Shown: piece after piece, positions 1 through 8,039 of the stretch
Numbering within the stretch: position 1 is the stretch's first letter
Layout: the number at the start of each line of letters is the position of its first letter
Assembly (NCBI GenBank): GCA_947629325.1
Contig: CANRDE010000011.1
Span: forward strand, 1 to 34,535
Direction: 5' to 3'
DNA from: an uncultured Bacilli bacterium
GTDB lineage: Bacteria; Bacillota_I; Bacilli_A; RF39; UBA660
Length of the DNA stretch: 34,535 nt
Position numbers and translations under genes: made by a program
Notes under the pieces: model-generated
The model's database searches: none
What the model saw: only the letters and a program-made list of their open reading frames with translations
What the model was told of the DNA's origin: nothing

Positions 1-33
1 ATTAATTTTATCTTCATATCTTAATTTACTCAT
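1..33 (-). CDS. 5' end of a gene leaving the window, possibly an IS3-type transposase (partial)
   Basis: An ATG at base 33 on the minus strand opens a frame reading MSKLRYEDKIN up to the window edge. A GCGAGG stretch 8 or so bases upstream could be its ribosome binding site, but it lies inside the terminator hairpin of the preceding noc operon. The first residues resemble the start of IS3-family OrfA helix-turn-helix proteins (M-K/S-x-L-x-x-E-D-K-I pattern). This is family memory on only eleven residues, so it could be another gene or a chance start. soj would be expected here by Bacillus synteny, and these residues do not look like a ParA start. Confidence 0.3.
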   Translation of the reverse strand, partial: MSKLRYEDKIN

Positions 34-34
34 A

Positions 35-69
35 TAAAAACCTCGCTTCTATGTCCAAGAAACGGGGTT
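35..69 (-). terminator. Rho-independent terminator after noc
   Basis: Read on the minus strand, AACCCCGTTTCT pairs with AGAAGCGAGGTT (one mismatch, one G-U) around a 7-base loop and is followed by TTTTTAT. It lies directly downstream of the noc stop codon and should end the long rpmH-to-noc transcription unit. Confidence 0.75.
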
Positions 70-79
70 CATATCATAA

Positions 80-1162
80 TTACTCCCCTTTTTCTATATT
101 TATACGATATACATGGTCAATATCGGTTTCTTCATGGCTTAAAGTAATCTTATATCCATTTATTCGTAAATCATTTTCTAATTTTGCTATTAATTCTTGG
201 GCCACTCCCATATCTTTAAATTTAGGAATATTATCAACAGAATTTGGTTGATTATTTGGCGCTAGAAAATCGAGCATCTCTACTTCTTCTCCCTCACTAT
301 CTTGATGTGGCTCTGATATATTCATATTTGCAGACTCATCTTCCAAAAAGTTAAAAAATTTATTAGGAATAGGCTTAACTTCCGTTGAAGAAGAATCTGG
401 TGAGGTAGATGCTTCCATAATTTCAGGAGGAACAATGTCCTCATAAACTGGTTGTTCTGGTTCAGTATTAATAGGAGGTACTTCTTCTTGCTCTTTTGGT
501 ATTTCTTTTTCTTCATTGTTTTCACTCACTGGTTGAGTAACCTCACTAGTAGATTTAATTTCTTTCAATCGTCTATCTAATTCTTTGACAGTTATTCTTT
601 CATCAATTATAGTTTGAAGCCATTTATCTTGTTCTTCTGGCGTTTCTAATTGTAATAAACTCCTAGCATGCCGTTCAGAAATTTTACCTTCAATTAAGGC
701 ATTTTGCACATTTTCCGATAATGATAATAATCTTAATTTATTAGAAATGGCTGATTGACTAATCCCCATTTTTTTAGCTAATTCTTCTTGAGTAACATAG
801 CCTTTATCTAGTAATGCCTGATAGGATTTGGCTTCTTCTATAGATGATAAATCACGTCTTTGAATATTTTCCACAATCGCAACTTCAGCACTTTTTTTAT
901 CATCCATTACAGAAATTATTGCGGGAACATAAGTTAATCCTGCCATTTTGGCAGCTTTGTACCTTCTCTCACCAGCAATTATCTCATATTTATCGCCAAG
1001 CCTTCTTAAAACTAGGGGTTGAATAATCCCATGTTCTTTAATTGAAGATGCTAATTCTTTTAAACCGTCTTCATCAAAATTTAGTCTTGGTTGAAAACGA
1101 TTAGGAATAATATCTTCAATTGGCACATTTAAAACTTGTAAATTATCTTGAGATGTATTCAC
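80..1162 (-). CDS. noc: ParB/Noc-family chromosome-organising DNA-binding protein, Noc-like
   Basis: This is a ParB-superfamily protein of 360 residues. The N-terminal CTPase domain is visible (NRFQPR at about 21-26, GERRYKAAK at 64-72, ENIQRRDL at 98-105), followed by the helix-turn-helix (about 123-170), a long acidic and proline-rich linker (about 205-310) and a C-terminal dimerisation segment (about 313-358). Family work on ParB/Noc specificity gives Noc a Q/K/K/R signature. Here the matching positions read Q136, K142, S147, R164, so it is Noc-like. Its place right after rsmG is that of noc in Bacillus. The GTG start follows AAAGGGG at 11 bases, and an in-frame TAA two codons upstream rules out a longer N terminus. 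The amphipathic membrane-binding helix of Bacillus Noc is therefore missing. The linker carries two short hydrophobic islands (KFFNFLED and MLDFLAP). Predicted Noc sites occur 16 kb away after gyrA. A bifunctional or true ParB role remains possible. Confidence 0.85.
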   Translation of the reverse strand: MNTSQDNLQVLNVPIEDIIPNRFQPRLNFDEDGLKELASSIKEHGIIQPLVLRRLGDKYEIIAGERRYKAAKMAGLTYVPAIISVMDDKKSAEVAIVENIQRRDLSSIEEAKSYQALLDKGYVTQEELAKKMGISQSAISNKLRLLSLSENVQNALIEGKISERHARSLLQLETPEEQDKWLQTIIDERITVKELDRRLKEIKSTSEVTQPVSENNEEKEIPKEQEEVPPINTEPEQPVYEDIVPPEIMEASTSPDSSSTEVKPIPNKFFNFLEDESANMNISEPHQDSEGEEVEMLDFLAPNNQPNSVDNIPKFKDMGVAQELIAKLENDLRINGYKITLSHEETDIDHVYRINIEKGE

Positions 1163-1201
1163 TAGTTATCAGGCCCCTTTACCTCTATACTTAATTTTAA
1201 C

Positions 1202-1918
1202 TTATTTGCAAGCTTTTTTCAATGGCTTTTTTAAAATTTTATCATAAGGTCTTAATTCTTCTAAAATAGAATTGTACTTCTTTGTAATTACAATGATATT
1301 TCTAATCCCCTCATCAGCATATAAGTTAAAACTTATTTTTTTACTTACAGCATATTTCTTTATTTCAATAGTTTCTTTTGCTCCTTCTAAATTTTCATCT
1401 ATGTTACCTTTTAACGCAATAAAATAACCATCTACTTTAATTAAGGGAACACATAATTCGGTAAGAATTCTTAGATTACTAACAGCTCGAGTTGCAACAA
1501 TATCAAACTTATTTAAATTAGATTTAGCAAAATTTTCTACTCGTTCATTTACTAAATTAACAGATATTTGTAATTTTTTAGCTAATTCTTCCAAAAATTT
1601 TATTTTTTTATTATTAGAATCTAATAATGTTACTTCTAAATGAGGATAAAATATTTTTAAAACCATACCAGGAAATCCAGCGCCAGTCCCAACATCAAGA
1701 AGGGTTTGGGCCTTTTTTATATCTATACCTTTAACTATAGTTAAAGAATCGTAAAAATGCTTTAAATAAATATCGTCATCATTAACTATGGTGGTCAAAT
1801 TCGTATGAGTATTATATTCTTGCAAAAATAATTTATAATTGTCCAACTTTATTAATATATCTTCATTATAATCTATACCTAATTTAGTTATTTCTTCTAT
1901 AAATGTTTCTTTATTCAT
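1202..1918 (-). CDS. rsmG: 16S rRNA (guanine-527-N7)-methyltransferase RsmG
   Basis: RsmG (GidB) uses SAM to methylate N7 of a guanine in the 530 loop of 16S rRNA. The 238-residue product has the usual family length. It shows the family start HTNLTTI near residue 38, the SAM-binding loop LLDVGTGAGFPGMVL at about 73-87, and the VATRAVSNL segment typical of the family. The ATG at 1918 overlaps the end of mnmG by 8 bases, so translation is probably coupled. It belongs to the minus-strand mnmE-mnmG-rsmG-noc block conserved in Bacilli. Loss of this enzyme is known to give low-level streptomycin resistance in other bacteria. The gene looks intact here. Confidence 0.96.
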   Translation of the reverse strand: MNKETFIEEITKLGIDYNEDILIKLDNYKLFLQEYNTHTNLTTIVNDDDIYLKHFYDSLTIVKGIDIKKAQTLLDVGTGAGFPGMVLKIFYPHLEVTLLDSNNKKIKFLEELAKKLQISVNLVNERVENFAKSNLNKFDIVATRAVSNLRILTELCVPLIKVDGYFIALKGNIDENLEGAKETIEIKKYAVSKKISFNLYADEGIRNIIVITKKYNSILEELRPYDKILKKPLKKACK

Positions 1919-3779
1919 GTTCGTTATACTCTTTCTTTAAATAAATGGCTAAAAGTGATATATCCACAGGATTAACTCCACTTATTCTTGTGGCTTGAGC
2001 AATAGTTTTAGGGCGAACCATTTCTAATTTTTGCCGTGCTTCGCTGGCTAAATTTTTAACCTTTTTGTAATCAATATCATCAGGAATTTGTTTTGCTTCA
2101 ATTTTTTGTAATTTTTCCGCTTCTTTTTGCGCCTTTTTAATATATCCGCCATATTTTAATTCTATTTCAACTTGCTCCAAAACATCTTTTTCATATTCAA
2201 ATGATCGAAATTGCTTTAAGAATGAAAAAGTTATTTCAGGCCTTTTTAAAAGGCCTTCGTATGATATAGATCCTTTATTTATATCATAACCATTATTTTT
2301 AAAAATTTTAACTATATCGTCATTAATTAAAAGGTTATTTTCTTTTACTTCCTTTAATAATTTGTCAATATCTGCTCTTTTTTTACATAATTTTTTGTAC
2401 TGTTCCTCATTGATGGTGCCTATTTTATAACCTATTTCTCTAAGGCGTAAATCAGCATTGTCATGACGCAATAATAATCTAAACTCGGCCCTGCTTGTTA
2501 ACATTCGATAAGGGTCAGTTACACCTTTAGTAACTAAATCATCTATTAACACCCCAATGTAAGCTTCATTTCTTTTTAATATTAATGGTTTTTTATTTTT
2601 AATTTTTAGAGCAGCATTTATCCCGGCCAATAACCCTTGTCCAGCGGCTTCTTCATATCCACTCGTACCATTAATTTGCCCAGCAGTAAATAAATTTTGA
2701 ATAATTTTATTTTCCAAATTTGGTTTTAATTGAATCGGATCAATGGCATCATATTCAATAGCATAAGCATACTTACTAATAATAGCTTTTTCTAATCCTT
2801 CCAAACTATGAACCATCTCTTCTTGAACATTAATAGGCATACTTGTAGAAAAACCTTGTAAATACCACTCGTCATAATGAACACTTTCCGGTTCTAAAAA
2901 TAATTGATGCCTCTCTTTATCAGCAAATCTTACAATTTTATCTTCAATAGAAGGACAATATCTAGGCCCTATTCCCTTAGCATAGCCACCATACATTGCG
3001 GATTCTTTTAGATGCTTCTTTATTATTTCATGGGTATTTTCATTAGTATATAACAAATAACATTTTTGTTGCTTACTTATATCATAAATAGGTTTTATAT
3101 CATAACTAAATGTTAAATATGTATCGTCCCCTAGTTCTTCATGCATTTTAGTAAAATCAATAGAATTCTTTTTGATTCTAGGAGGCGTTCCCGTTTTTAA
3201 TCGTAGAATTTTAATTCCTAGTTTCTTTAAATTATCACTCAAATAATTACTTCTTTTCTCTTGATGAGGCCCCTCTTCTTTGTTTATATCACCAATTAAA
3301 ATATTGGCTTTTAAATAAGTCCCTGTAGTTAAAACGACAATTTTACTAGTTATTTTTTTGCCATCCTCTAAAATTACACCTTTAGCAATGTTATCTTCAA
3401 TAATTAAATTTTCTACCATTCCCTCTTTTATTTCTAAATTGTTATTTTTCCTTAAATATTCTAGCATAATTTGGGGATATAACACTTTATCAGCCTGACA
3501 TCTTAAACTTCTAACCGCAGGACCTTTAGAATTATTTAACATTTTAATTTGAAAATGACTTTTATCAGCAACTATTCCCATCAGCCCACCAAGGGCATCT
3601 ATTTCTCTTACAATTATTCCCTTAGCCGTTCCTCCTATAGAAGGATTGCATGGCATATCAGCAATATTTTTCAAGTTCATAGTTAAAAGAAGGGTTTTCA
3701 TGCCCATTTTTGCACTTATATTAGCGGCCTCACATCCAGCATGGCCACCTCCAACAATTATTATGTCATACATAAACAT
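1911..3779 (-). CDS. mnmG: tRNA uridine-5-carboxymethylaminomethyl modification enzyme MnmG (GidA)
   Basis: FAD-dependent partner of MnmE in making (carboxymethyl)aminomethyluridine at wobble position 34 of several tRNAs. The product is about 622 residues, the usual length. It has the N-terminal dinucleotide-binding motif IIIVGGGHAGCEAA (about residues 6-19), the family signatures MPCNPSIGGTAKG and GPRYCPSIEDKIVRF, and GQINGTSGYEEAAGQG near the second FAD contact. The ORF track begins at 3797, but those codons overlap mnmE. I place the start at the ATG at 3779, two bases after the mnmE stop, with GGAAAG as ribosome binding site. The ATG at 3773 is an alternative. The gene overlaps rsmG downstream. 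Confidence 0.96.
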   Translation of the reverse strand: MFMYDIIIVGGGHAGCEAANISAKMGMKTLLLTMNLKNIADMPCNPSIGGTAKGIIVREIDALGGLMGIVADKSHFQIKMLNNSKGPAVRSLRCQADKVLYPQIMLEYLRKNNNLEIKEGMVENLIIEDNIAKGVILEDGKKITSKIVVLTTGTYLKANILIGDINKEEGPHQEKRSNYLSDNLKKLGIKILRLKTGTPPRIKKNSIDFTKMHEELGDDTYLTFSYDIKPIYDISKQQKCYLLYTNENTHEIIKKHLKESAMYGGYAKGIGPRYCPSIEDKIVRFADKERHQLFLEPESVHYDEWYLQGFSTSMPINVQEEMVHSLEGLEKAIISKYAYAIEYDAIDPIQLKPNLENKIIQNLFTAGQINGTSGYEEAAGQGLLAGINAALKIKNKKPLILKRNEAYIGVLIDDLVTKGVTDPYRMLTSRAEFRLLLRHDNADLRLREIGYKIGTINEEQYKKLCKKRADIDKLLKEVKENNLLINDDIVKIFKNNGYDINKGSISYEGLLKRPEITFSFLKQFRSFEYEKDVLEQVEIELKYGGYIKKAQKEAEKLQKIEAKQIPDDIDYKKVKNLASEARQKLEMVRPKTIAQATRISGVNPVDISLLAIYLKKEYNEHE

Positions 3780-3781
3780 CA

Positions 3782-5125
3782 CTACTTTCCAAGACAAAAA
3801 TTACTAAATAAAGCATTTAAAAGTTCATCTTTATATGTTTCACCCGTAATTTCTCCTAAAAAATTCCAAGCATTCATGATATCAATCTCTACAATATCGA
3901 TTGGCATGCTATTTTCTAAATTGGCAATAGCATTTTCTAGACTATTTTTAGCTTTTTTTAATAAATCAATTTGTCTTAAATTACTGACATAAGTCATATC
4001 TTTATTTAATATTTCCTCTAATTGTAATTTTTTTATTATTCCATCTTTTAACTTATCTAAACCATCCCTATTAACAGTATTTCCAATAATGCAATGGTCA
4101 GGTAATTCTAAACGTTGTTTTAAATCAGATTTGTTAATAAAGATAATTCTCTTTTCTTTAGGAACAGTTTCCATAAGCTCTTTATCGTAATCAGTTAAAG
4201 ACTCATTATTATTTAATACTATAATTATTAAATCTGCTTTTTCCATGGCTTTTTTACTTTTTTCAACACCAATTTTTTCTACTACATCTTCAGTATCTCT
4301 TATACCGGCCGTATCAATAAAATTAATTAAAAAACCATTTAAAGTTATGCTGCCCTCTACAATATCTCTAGTTGTTCCAGGAATATCAGTAACAATCGCT
4401 TTTTCTTCATTTAAAAGAAAATTTAAAATACTGCTTTTGCCCACATTTGGCTTACCTACAATTGCTATATTAATTCCATCTTTAACTAATTGGCAATTTT
4501 TAGAATCATTTAATAATCTTTTTATAGAAGCAACAATATTTGTTAATTTAGGAAGCAATATTTCAGTAGTTACAATTTCAATATCCTCATACTCAGGGTA
4601 ATCAATATTAACTTCAATATTAGACATGATATCGACTACTTCATGTCTAATTTTTTTAATTTCTTGATTTAAATTTCCATCTAAATTATTAAGAGCCATT
4701 TTCCTGGCCATATCACTTTTAGCATTTATTAAATCATTAACTGACTCCGCTTGAGTCAAATCTATCCTTCCATTTAAAAATGCTCGTTTAGTAAATTCTC
4801 CAGGTTCGGCGATACGACAACCATTTTCGAGTAATAATTCTAAGACTTTGGTTGTTGTATTTATTCCTCCATGTAAATTTATTTCCACTATGTCTTCTGT
4901 AGTATAAGTTTTAGGCGCTAACATAATTGATACTAAAACTTCATCTATTTTTTCCTTTTTATTGTAAATAAAGCCATAATGAATGGTATGGCTTTTAGCA
5001 TTAAACAAATTTGCTCCTTTAAATAATTTTGAAACTATTTCTATGGCTTTGTTTCCGCTTACTCTAATTATAGATATTGCTCCAACGCCTAATGATGTGG
5101 AAATAGCACATATTGTATCATTCAT
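3782..5125 (-). CDS. mnmE: tRNA modification GTPase MnmE
   Basis: GTPase that works with MnmG on wobble uridine 34 of tRNA. The product is 447 residues from the chosen start. The N-terminal tetrahydrofolate-binding domain begins NDTICAISTSLGVGAISIIR. The G domain carries P-loop GKPNVGKSS at about 223-231, switch sequence DIPGTTRDIV, DTAGIRD and NKSD. The protein ends in NFCLGK, the C-terminal C-x-G-K motif with the conserved cysteine. The ORF track starts at 5176, but the family start aligns with the ATG at 5125, which is preceded by AAAGGA at good spacing. The upstream gene is an unrecognised ORF rather than jag itself. Confidence 0.96.
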   Translation of the reverse strand: MNDTICAISTSLGVGAISIIRVSGNKAIEIVSKLFKGANLFNAKSHTIHYGFIYNKKEKIDEVLVSIMLAPKTYTTEDIVEINLHGGINTTTKVLELLLENGCRIAEPGEFTKRAFLNGRIDLTQAESVNDLINAKSDMARKMALNNLDGNLNQEIKKIRHEVVDIMSNIEVNIDYPEYEDIEIVTTEILLPKLTNIVASIKRLLNDSKNCQLVKDGINIAIVGKPNVGKSSILNFLLNEEKAIVTDIPGTTRDIVEGSITLNGFLINFIDTAGIRDTEDVVEKIGVEKSKKAMEKADLIIIVLNNNESLTDYDKELMETVPKEKRIIFINKSDLKQRLELPDHCIIGNTVNRDGLDKLKDGIIKKLQLEEILNKDMTYVSNLRQIDLLKKAKNSLENAIANLENSMPIDIVEIDIMNAWNFLGEITGETYKDELLNALFSNFCLGK

Positions 5126-5200
5126 ATTAACGTTTCCTTTCGGCATTATATTATCATATTTTAATGGGTATTGCATTAAAAAAATTCAGATATTTCTGAA

Positions 5201-5824
5201 TTATTTTTTTAAAAAATCTTGAATTCTTCTTTTTAATTCATTTGTTCGTTCTTCATGATTTATAAATTTTAAATGAAGCAAAATATCCCATGCTTTACGA
5301 TTTAATTCTTGATTTTCATATCCAAATAATATTAAATAATTATTAATTTCTTCAAAATCACTATTAGTTTGATTATTAAAGATTAGATAAATCATATTTG
5401 CAACAAGAGAACTTCCATATGGTTCTTTAACAATTTCTTCTAATTCAATGCAAATCTCATCAAAAAATTCGATTTTTTTATTTTCAGAAGAAGGAATTCC
5501 CAAAAAATTAATTAATAAAAATTGCTTATTATAAATATAATTTTGATAAAATTCTTTAATTTTATTTTTCTTTTGATCAAGAATGCTAACTAGGTTTGCT
5601 ACTTCATCGGAAGCAGGACCCGTTACATTATCTGAAAAAATATAATTACTTCCTAATAAACCAAATATCTTAAATATATAACAGGCATTTTGCATTTTTA
5701 TATGCCTTAATTTTATATTCTTAACATCTGCGGAAAAAACTGTATCATCTTTAACATCATAACATTCATTAAATAGTTCTGTATAACATAATAATAAAAA
5801 TTTTTCTTCTTTTGATAGCTCCAT
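5201..5824 (-). CDS. Unrecognised 207-residue protein between jag and mnmE
   Basis: I do not recognise this protein with certainty. It starts with ATG 16 bases after the jag stop, and ends 75 bases before the mnmE start, so it sits inside the operon. It has no signal peptide, no membrane segment and no cysteine cluster, and it is rich in Leu, Ile, Asn, Glu and Lys. The stretch IKMQNACYIFKIFGLLGSNYIF followed by VTGPASDEV recalls the K-L-Q-K-x-x-Y-L-L...GP-x-S pattern of YwgA-type winged-helix proteins. This is a weak resemblance and no function should be taken from it. A regulatory or nucleic-acid-associated role is only a guess. Codon and base use match the neighbours. Confidence 0.75.
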   Translation of the reverse strand: MELSKEEKFLLLCYTELFNECYDVKDDTVFSADVKNIKLRHIKMQNACYIFKIFGLLGSNYIFSDNVTGPASDEVANLVSILDQKKNKIKEFYQNYIYNKQFLLINFLGIPSSENKKIEFFDEICIELEEIVKEPYGSSLVANMIYLIFNNQTNSDFEEINNYLILFGYENQELNRKAWDILLHLKFINHEERTNELKRRIQDFLKK

Positions 5825-5840
5825 AAAATCCCCCTAAATT

Positions 5841-6449
5841 TTATTCTGGCTTTATAATAACATGTCTATTTGGCTCTTCGCCTTCGCTTATGGTACTTAC
5901 TCCTTTAAAATCACTAAGAACATTATGAACAATTCTTCTATCATAAGCATTCATATTTTCTAAATGTACTTCTACTTTAGTTTTAATGACTTCTTTTGCT
6001 AATTGAATAGCCGTTCTTTCTAGTCTTTTTTGTTGTTTTTCTCGATAATTTTCTACATCTAAACTAATAATTGGGCGAATATTAAAATCGGTATTAATTT
6101 TTTGTTTTAAAATATTTTCCAAGGCTTTTAAAGTGTTACCATTTTTACCAATTAAAACTGGATTATTATCGGAATATATTTTTATATACATAGTATCTTC
6201 TCTTAATTTGGTTTCAAAATTAACAGATAATCCCATATTAGTTAATAATTCTTCTAAATATTCTTTTAAATAAATTAAAAGATCACTTTTTAAAATTGCT
6301 GTCACAGTAATAACACTATTTTTATTAAATAATCCATTTTTCTTTTCAGTATATTTATAATAAAAATCTTTTAATTCAATATTATTTTCTTCACAAATTT
6401 CATTTAAAATTGTTTCTAATGATTTTCCTTCTTTAATTATTTTTTCCAT
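5841..6449 (-). CDS. jag: Jag/KhpB-type RNA-binding protein (Jag_N, KH and R3H domains)
   Basis: Jag (also called KhpB or EloR) is an RNA-binding protein linked to cell elongation and to sporulation neighbours in Bacilli. The 202-residue product has an N-terminal Jag_N domain (about 1-55), a KH domain around residues 85-150 containing VLIGKNGNTLKALE, and a C-terminal R3H domain with ERTAIQLAKEV and the RRIVHNVLSD segment, ending in RHVIIKPE. The ATG is preceded by AAAGAGG and overlaps the end of yidC by 17 bases, which suggests coupled translation. The yidC-jag pairing is widely conserved in Firmicutes. Confidence 0.93.
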   Translation of the reverse strand: MEKIIKEGKSLETILNEICEENNIELKDFYYKYTEKKNGLFNKNSVITVTAILKSDLLIYLKEYLEELLTNMGLSVNFETKLREDTMYIKIYSDNNPVLIGKNGNTLKALENILKQKINTDFNIRPIISLDVENYREKQQKRLERTAIQLAKEVIKTKVEVHLENMNAYDRRIVHNVLSDFKGVSTISEGEEPNRHVIIKPE

Positions 6450-7476
6450 ACTTTAAACCTCTTTTAACTTCTAATTTATCTTTTATTTTTTTGCCCTCAT
6501 TTTTTGAATTTTTAGGCTTGCTATCTTTATTTGATAATTTTTTAAAAATAAATGTTTGAATAGCAATAAATGCATAAGTTACTATCCAATAAAAAGCCAG
6601 CGCGGTTGATAATGAAAAGGATGTTATTACTATTAAAATAACCATTATATTTGTCATCATATTCATTTGACTTTTCATATCTGGTGTTTGATTCATAGTA
6701 GCCGTCGATTTCATAGAATATTTAAAAGAAAAATATGTTGATAACGCTATTAATACTATTAATAATAAGTATAGATAATTTCCTTTTGATAACCCAACAT
6801 AAGGTGTCATTCCTAAGTTTAAACCAAATAATGTATCTTCAAATATTCCAGGAACTCTATTAATAGCTTGTAAAAAAGCAAAGAAGATTGGTAATTGTAA
6901 AAAGGCGACTAGACATCCACTCATTGGTTTAACATTATATTTTTTATAAATAGCCATCATTTCTTGACTTTTCATCATCATTGAATCTTTATCATCGCGA
7001 CCTCGATATTTAACTTCCAATTTTTGGATTTCTCTATTTACTGCTTGCATGTTTTTACTTTGTTTTTGAGTTTTATAAGAGAATGGTAATAATATTAATC
7101 TTATTAATAACCCTATTATAATTAAGGATATACCCATATTATTAACTAATTTACCTAATTTTAATATTAAATAAGCTAATGGTTTAACAAATAAGAATTC
7201 CCAAATACTAGTAGATTCATTAGAAGTAATTTTAAATTTACTACAAGTAGGTAAATCATCTAATTTGATTTTTAATTCTTTATCATATGTTTTGTAAACT
7301 TGATATAATTCTGAGTCTTCTTCTGGTTTACATAATATATTGTTAGGTAAATTTTGACCAGTAGCGGGATTTTGAACTATTTTTTTATCTTTATCCTTAA
7401 TATAATCACTAGTTCCACAACCACTTGTTAGTAAAACCGTCATTATTAACAAAATACATAATATTTTATTTTTCAT
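6433..7476 (-). CDS. yidC: Membrane protein insertase YidC/SpoIIIJ family (lipoprotein form)
   Basis: YidC/Oxa1/SpoIIIJ insertase, which inserts proteins into the membrane alone or with Sec. The 347-residue product has a lipoprotein signal peptide ending in LLTSGC (Cys 20), then an exported region of about 80 residues, then five predicted membrane segments. The first of these carries the family arginine in LIIIGLLIRLILLPFSYKTQKQ. The hydrophilic cytoplasmic loop with MMMKSQEMMAIYKKYNV and the PIFFAFLQAI segment are typical, and the C terminus is basic. The exported region has two cysteines (ILCKPEE and LPTCSKF) that could form a disulfide. Ribosome binding site AAAGGAG precedes the ATG, and the start overlaps rnpA by 11 bases. 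The SpoIIIJ role in sporulation is known in Bacillus but is not shown here. Confidence 0.95.
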   Translation of the reverse strand: MKNKILCILLIMTVLLTSGCGTSDYIKDKDKKIVQNPATGQNLPNNILCKPEEDSELYQVYKTYDKELKIKLDDLPTCSKFKITSNESTSIWEFLFVKPLAYLILKLGKLVNNMGISLIIIGLLIRLILLPFSYKTQKQSKNMQAVNREIQKLEVKYRGRDDKDSMMMKSQEMMAIYKKYNVKPMSGCLVAFLQLPIFFAFLQAINRVPGIFEDTLFGLNLGMTPYVGLSKGNYLYLLLIVLIALSTYFSFKYSMKSTATMNQTPDMKSQMNMMTNIMVILIVITSFSLSTALAFYWIVTYAFIAIQTFIFKKLSNKDSKPKNSKNEGKKIKDKLEVKRGLKYGKNN

Positions 7477-7807
7477 CGTATTCTCCTTTAATATTTAATA
7501 AATCAATTAAATATTTTTCTTTATCTAAAAAAGATAAATCTAATATTTCTTTTTTACATATTATAATATAATTGTGAAATTTTGGAAATAGCATAATATT
7601 TTTATCTATAATATTACGAATTTGACGTTTTATTTTATTTCTAGTCACTGCATTACCAACTTTTTTTCCTACTGCAATACCAAAATTACTTTTTTCAAAA
7701 ACTTTTTTTTGTTTGCAAATAACATAGTATTTATTACTTAAACGTTTTCCTTTTTGAATTATATCATTAAATAATATTTTAGATTTTACAATATCTCTTT
7801 TTTTCAT
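7466..7807 (-). CDS. rnpA: Ribonuclease P protein component
   Basis: Protein subunit of RNase P, which with RnpB RNA trims the 5' ends of pre-tRNAs. The 113-residue product matches the family in length and has the signature basic helix KKVGNAVTRNKIKRQIRNI at about residues 48-66 (the RNR motif), the FGIAVGKK strand before it and a phenylalanine-containing substrate cleft (HNYIIICK). It starts with ATG 25 bases after the rpmH stop and is co-transcribed with it, the arrangement seen in almost all bacteria. Confidence 0.95.
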   Translation of the reverse strand: MKKRDIVKSKILFNDIIQKGKRLSNKYYVICKQKKVFEKSNFGIAVGKKVGNAVTRNKIKRQIRNIIDKNIMLFPKFHNYIIICKKEILDLSFLDKEKYLIDLLNIKGEYDEK

Positions 7808-7832
7808 AATAATTAAAAAAACACGTAAGAAA

Positions 7833-7955
7833 TTACTTAGTTAATTCCTTACGACCTTTTCTTCGACGATTATTAATAATCTTTGTTCCTTTACGAGCAA
7901 AGAAACCATGCTTTTTAGCTTTTTTACGATTATTTGGTTGATAAGTTCTCTTCAT
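7833..7955 (-). CDS. rpmH: 50S ribosomal protein L34
   Basis: Too short for the supplied ORF track. On the minus strand the frame from the ATG at 7955 gives a 40-residue, very basic protein that starts [12 protein letters not shown] and ends [11 protein letters not shown], the classical L34 ends. Most bacterial L34 proteins have about 44 residues. The shortening is in the middle, where [19 protein letters not shown] lacks about four residues relative to the usual pattern. The ribosome binding site AGAGGTGG lies about 9 bases upstream. It is the first gene of the leftward operon, directly behind a near-consensus promoter. Confidence 0.96.
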   Translation of the reverse strand: MKRTYQPNNRKKAKKHGFFARKGTKIINNRRRKGRKELTK

Positions 7956-7988
7956 GTTATATTTCCACCTCTTTCTTCAAGCGTCCTT

Positions 7989-8018
7989 ATTATAATATTA
8001 TTAATCACTTTATGTCAA
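7989..8018 (-). promoter_or_regulatory. Sigma-A-type promoter of the rpmH operon
   Basis: On the minus strand TTGACA (8018-8013) and TATAAT (7994-7989) are separated by 18 bases, both perfect consensus hexamers. Transcription would start around 7982 and read rpmH and the genes to noc. Confidence 0.85.
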
Positions 8019-8039
8019 GAAATATCCATATTTATTTAG

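Noticed and set aside
322-525. Lysine-rich minus-strand ORF inside noc
   Set aside because: Frame-shadow of the noc linker; composition is explained by the acidic codons read in another frame.
4245-4601. 118-residue plus-strand ORF opposite mnmE
   Set aside because: Antisense shadow of the GTPase domain.
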